From Chryseobacterium sp. (GTDB taxonomy: Bacteria > Bacteroidota > Bacteroidia > Flavobacteriales > Weeksellaceae): 64,000 bases of DNA. The first letter of the stretch is position 1, and every line of letters starts with the position of its first letter. Below are positions 60,974-64,000 of this stretch, one piece after another. Under the pieces are notes generated by a model. That model did no database searches. It was not told where the DNA came from and saw only the letters and a program-made list of their open reading frames with translations. The stretch spans positions 359,847-423,846 of the forward strand of contig NZ_JAFAJM010000014.1 in assembly GCF_019236175.1 (NCBI RefSeq), given 5' to 3'. Both the position numbers and the translations under genes were made by a program.

Positions 60974-61324
60974 TTAAAAACTAAATTCGTCGCTTTCAAG
61001 AATAGGAATGTTTCTTAGAAACTCATCAAACTTTTCACCCGAATAATTGCTGTCTGCACCATAAGAATCAATGATCATCCCCTGATTTCCTACACTGTCT
61101 TTAATAACATATAATACCGCATTGTCGTCTGGATTGCTGTCACCTTCAAAACGGTATGTTTTTAAAATAATGAGTTCGGCAGGCTGATAAATCCTATCAG
61201 AATTTTCAAACTTCATCTCACCATGAGCATCCATTCTGAATTCTCTGTGTATTCCTCTTTCAGCAAGCTTTTTCATAACTTGGCTTAAGGTAGTCATATT
61301 GTCCATGTTGTCCGGATTTTCCAT
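60974..61324 (-). CDS. Small conserved protein of unknown function
   Basis: A 116-residue soluble, acidic protein. Visible features are TTLSQVMKKLAERGIHREF at about 11-29, PAELIILKTYRFEGDSNPDD at about 47-66 and VLYVIKDSVGNQGMIIDSYG at about 70-89. This pattern matches a short Bacteroidota family that databases sometimes name after phosphoribosylpyrophosphate synthetase. The length and lack of the PRPP-binding motif make that name unsupported. Start at 61324 or at the internal Met of MDNMTTL are both possible. Confidence 0.7.
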   Translation of the reverse strand: MENPDNMDNMTTLSQVMKKLAERGIHREFRMDAHGEMKFENSDRIYQPAELIILKTYRFEGDSNPDDNAVLYVIKDSVGNQGMIIDSYGADSNYSGEKFDEFLRNIPILESDEFSF

Positions 61325-61501
61325 AATACTATTTTTCTTGTTAAATACAATAATTAAACCATATTAGATTTTCTAAATCTAAGAAAAATAAAGAATTATA
61401 GTTTCCTTAAAAATAAAGTTTAATGTTAACAAAATTTATAATTTAAAAAAAACAAATAGGTATACTTTTTGCAATGCTACCAGTAATAAATCAGAGAAAA
61501 T

Positions 61502-61696
61502 ATGAAAAAAGAAGTTGGAGTTTTACTGGCAGGGGGAGTTGGTCTTTTGGCAGTATTAAGTTTAATAAGCATCAAAAAAATATTGACTAAAAAAGATAAA
61601 AAATACAGTGATACATACTCAGACTATCACAGACACTTTGATGAAAAATACCACGATGATGAAAATCATGGCGTGGAACTTTATGCAGTGAAGTAG
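61502..61696 (+). CDS. Small single-helix membrane protein
   Basis: A 64-residue protein: one membrane helix at about 5-25 (VGVLLAGGVGLLAVLSLISI), a basic stretch (KKILTKKDKK) and a soluble tail rich in Tyr, Asp and His (YSDTYSDYHRHFDEKYHDDE). Six His/Asp pairs suggest metal binding, but no family is recognised. It is a stand-alone transcription unit: a long AT-rich leader in front and a strong terminator 25 bp behind. Confidence 0.65.
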   Translation: MKKEVGVLLAGGVGLLAVLSLISIKKILTKKDKKYSDTYSDYHRHFDEKYHDDENHGVELYAVK

Positions 61697-61721
61697 TAAA
61701 AAAATATATTTTAATTATGTT

Positions 61722-61757
61722 TAAATCCAGCACTTTTGAAAGTGCTGGATTTTTTTG
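61722..61757 (+). terminator. Terminator of the small membrane protein gene
   Basis: AAATCCAGCACTTT pairs with AAAGTGCTGGATTT over a tiny TG loop and is followed by TTTTT. Confidence 0.9.
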
Positions 61758-61820
61758 TTGAAAACTTTAATGTTAAAACTCATTATTTTATAAAAAATCC
61801 ATTCTAATTTTACATCATCA

Positions 61821-62867
61821 ATGCAAAACGAAAATTTCATAAAAGGACAAGGAGCTCAGCGAAACGTGGTCAACCGTTTCGACCGGTATACTTATGAGCC
61901 TGAAGATGAAGACTTCGAAACCCTAAAAACTACTTTTACAGAAGTTTTTCCAAAAACAATTGTCAATCAGGTTAAAAGTGAAGACCTTCCGATGGAATAT
62001 TCCATGAACCCTTACCAGGGCTGTGAACATGGTTGTTCCTATTGTTTTGCAAGACCCACCCATGAATACTGGGGATATAGCGCCGGAATTGATTTTGAAA
62101 GAAAAATCATGGTGAAAAAAAATGCCCCCGAACTATTGGAGAAATTTTTTCAGAAAAAAGGCTATAAAGCAGCCCCGATTTTATTGTCAGGGAATACCGA
62201 CTGCTATCAGCCCGCTGAACGACAGTTTGAAATTACCAGAAAACTCCTGCAAATCTGTCTCGACTACAGGCACCCTGTCAATATTCTGACAAAAAATGCT
62301 CTGGTATTAAGAGATCTTGACATTTTAAAGCCTATGGCAGAACAAAATCTGGTCTCCGTTTCACTCAGCATTCCCACAATCAATGAAGAGCTCAGACGAA
62401 AAATGGAACCAAGAACAAGTTCTGCCAAAAATAAACTGAAGGCTGTAGAAATCCTCTCTGAGAATAAAATTCCTGTCCATGTAATGGTTGCACCCATTAT
62501 TCCGGGACTTAATAGTGATGAACCACTAAATATTTTAAAAGAAATCTCCGGAGCAGGAGCTTTGGGTTTCGGATATACGCTGGTAAGATTAAACGACACC
62601 GTAGAGCCGGTTTTTGTTAATTGGATTGAAACACATTTTCCGGACAGAGCACAAAAAGTTCTCAACCTGATCCGTTCCATGCGCGGAGGAAAACTCGGAG
62701 ATAAAAGGTATTTTGAAAGGCAAAAAGGAGAGGGTAATATCGCAGAGATGATTCACACTACTTTTAAAATCGGACGTAAAAAGTTTTTTGATGGCAGAGA
62801 ATTTCCCAAGCTATCCACAGCCGGTTTTACCGGAACAAGAGATCAGCAGCTAAAATTATTTGACTGA
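61821..62867 (+). CDS. PA0069 family radical SAM protein
   Basis: A 348-residue radical SAM enzyme of the PA0069/SplB-like group. The iron-sulfur cluster motif is C68-x3-C72-x2-C75 in QGCEHGCSYCFARPTH. Family features also include an N-terminal GxxR region (KGQGAQRNVVNRFDRY), ILLSGNTDCYQPAERQF at about 114-130, and MVAPIIPGLNSDE near 225. The biochemical role of PA0069-type proteins is not established; they resemble spore photoproduct lyase-related enzymes. It stands alone; no maturation partner is nearby. Confidence 0.92.
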   Translation: MQNENFIKGQGAQRNVVNRFDRYTYEPEDEDFETLKTTFTEVFPKTIVNQVKSEDLPMEYSMNPYQGCEHGCSYCFARPTHEYWGYSAGIDFERKIMVKKNAPELLEKFFQKKGYKAAPILLSGNTDCYQPAERQFEITRKLLQICLDYRHPVNILTKNALVLRDLDILKPMAEQNLVSVSLSIPTINEELRRKMEPRTSSAKNKLKAVEILSENKIPVHVMVAPIIPGLNSDEPLNILKEISGAGALGFGYTLVRLNDTVEPVFVNWIETHFPDRAQKVLNLIRSMRGGKLGDKRYFERQKGEGNIAEMIHTTFKIGRKKFFDGREFPKLSTAGFTGTRDQQLKLFD

Positions 62868-62959
62868 TCACATATTATATATATACATGGAGCTTTGGGA
62901 CTATATATAAATATAATAGATACAGATAAGAAATAAAGCTTTTATCACCCGATTGCCCA

Positions 62960-63115
62960 TCCTTTCCCGTATATTCAGGAGCTTATACCCGCTATCCGCT
63001 CATACTCCTCGTGCCGCGTTTCCCTCGCCATGCCTTTCATCTTTCCATTCCTTACTGCGGGGTACCCGCTTCTATCGGGGCTAGATATGGGAAGCGAGCC
63101 AAGAATAAAGATAAA
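62960..63115. repeat. Dispersed intergenic repeat block upstream of the rRNA operon
   Basis: A stretch clearly richer in GC than its surroundings. On the minus strand it reads TAGCCCCGATAGAAGCGGGT ... GAGCGGATAGCGGGTATAAG and then AGCTCCTGAA, with the palindrome GCGGGGTACCCGC inside. These end sequences match a repeat family I recall from intergenic regions of Flavobacteriia. A second fragment of similar character (CGGGCTATCCGATA... on minus) lies at about 63321-63352. The gap 62868-63420 otherwise holds no coding frame or RNA that I recognise. Confidence 0.5.
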
Positions 63116-63437
63116 TAACGATAACACCCATCCATAGGAACCGGCTTCAGCCGTTTCCGTTCGTTACAATATTCCATAGCGCTGTTTTTGCTCCCCAAAC
63201 ATTAATCCATATGTATAGGGGACAGGCTTTATTCCTTTATTATATATAATCTCCGTCCGGGTCATATCCCATTTTCGAAAACACCTTCATACATCCGTTA
63301 TTCTATATATAGGCTAATATCTGTTCCGCTCCGTGTATCGGATAGCCCGCCCAAACATTTGTTTAAAATTTTTCCACTTGCTGATCAGTATATTAGCCTT
63401 AAATATTACGATTATATGAATTTTAAGTTAAATAAAC

Positions 63438-63468
63438 TTGCGTGGAATGCAGGAAGTTTCTATCTTTG
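63438..63468 (+). promoter_or_regulatory. rRNA promoter P1
   Basis: TTG at 63438-63440 and TATCTTTG at 63461-63468, spacer 20; the -7 box is followed by CCC. Perfect Bacteroidota layout. Confidence 0.75.
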
Positions 63469-63586
63469 CCCCACTGAAAAACGAAAGAGATTCGGTAAGC
63501 GCAGAAGAGCTTTTAGATAAGCAGAATAATATACTTTAAAAAGAGAATGACTTAAGAAAAAACTTCAAAATTTTTTGAGAAAAGAG

Positions 63587-63616
63587 TTGCGGGTTAATAA
63601 AAAGTTGCTATCTTTG
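63587..63616 (+). promoter_or_regulatory. rRNA promoter P2
   Basis: TTG at 63587-63589 and TATCTTTG at 63609-63616, spacer 19. Upstream lies the AT-rich element AAAAAACTTCAAAATTTT. Confidence 0.8.
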
Positions 63617-63711
63617 CAGTCCCAATTAGAGGGAGCGCAGGAGTATAAGATTAAGGGTTTGGGAAGGAGTTAAGGTTACTTAAAAAACTTTAAAATTTTC
63701 TTTCAAAACAT

Positions 63712-63742
63712 TTGGTCAATTCAAAATAAAGTTTTACTTTTG
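63712..63742 (+). promoter_or_regulatory. rRNA promoter P3
   Basis: TTG at 63712-63714 and TACTTTTG at 63735-63742, spacer 20, followed by C. It shares with P2 an upstream AAAAAACTTTAAAATTTT element. This is the closest of the three to the 16S gene, about 140 bases away. Confidence 0.8.
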
Positions 63743-63881
63743 CACTCGCAAATACGGAGCAACAGAGACAGAAGATTGTTTCGTTATAAAGCGGAAGATA
63801 TAAAGATCATTGACATACAATATAACAACCAAGTAAGGAAAAACTAAAGCGTTAAAAACTTTGAGTGAGTCAGACAAACAT

Positions 63882-64000
<119 letters not shown>

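Noticed and set aside
60974..61324. Phosphoribosylpyrophosphate synthetase
   Set aside because: That label circulates for this small family, but 116 residues without a PRPP-binding loop cannot be that enzyme.
62868..63420. Degenerate gene or insertion sequence remnant
   Set aside because: No frame on either strand resembles a transposase, and no terminal inverted repeats or target duplications are apparent.

Overview
The window is a low-GC chromosome segment from a member of the Bacteroidota, most likely a Chryseobacterium or close relative (Flavobacteriia, Weeksellaceae). The grounds are the flavobacterial order of the division/cell-wall cluster, TonB-dependent receptors with CarboxypepD_reg-like N-termini, DUF5690/DUF2797/DUF2795 proteins, promoters of the Bacteroidota type (TAnnTTTG at -7, TTG about 20 bases upstream), starts without strong Shine-Dalgarno sites, and the 5' end of a 16S rRNA gene at the right edge. 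I see no prophage, insertion sequence, CRISPR array or tRNA.

Left part (1-6000, minus strand): a probable organophosphonate uptake and catabolism locus. It holds an XRE-cupin regulator, a large TonB-dependent receptor, a DUF5690 MFS-like permease and a TIGR03364-type FAD oxidoreductase cut by the window edge. A 10-bp perfect palindrome sits over the presumed receptor promoter. Next (6200-9870, plus) come an OmpR-type response regulator and kinase, followed by a UspA-like protein and a YoaK/DUF1275 membrane protein whose promoter carries a helically phased array of TTTAATC units.

10100-15530 (plus): mutL, a rhomboid protease, two tandem membrane-anchored endonuclease/exonuclease/phosphatase paralogues and two small lipoproteins, closed by a terminator. 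A GH3-family protein and a bacilliredoxin follow on the minus strand, then a short orphan transcript candidate with an 18-codon ORF.

18085-35030 (minus): a dcw cluster read mraZ-rsmH-ftsL-ftsI-murE-mraY-murD-ftsW-murG-murC-ftsQ-ftsA-ftsZ-yqeY. murF and ddl are absent from it. mraZ is preceded by an operator of three TGGGA-type boxes at 10-bp period. Many junctions with room for it hold an imperfect palindrome built from short GCTTTA/TTGGC/AATTATC units.

35220-43870: an alpha/beta hydrolase, EngB GTPase and ElaA-type acetyltransferase (plus); a tightly packed four-gene operon with a PD-(D/E)XK nuclease-like protein, a Cys-rich SH3 protein, a PH/SHOCT protein and a TM2 protein (minus); a 59-codon DUF1508 gene; and a TPR histidine kinase with a LuxR-type regulator. 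Two near-identical palindromes (TACGGGAAMCCGTA) flank this two-component system. They lie at exactly the same distance from the -7 boxes of the two outward-facing genes, which suggests a small local regulon.

43870-57270 (minus): msrA, a ROK kinase, an iron-uptake type block alternating TonB receptor / PepSY / TonB receptor / PepSY, secA, a DUF2795 protein and a nucleotide-sugar epimerase. 57350-62870 (mostly plus): DUF2797, a large AsmA-like protein, two small unknown proteins and a PA0069-type radical SAM protein. The last kilobase holds a GC-richer dispersed-repeat block and three tandem rRNA promoters in front of the 16S gene.
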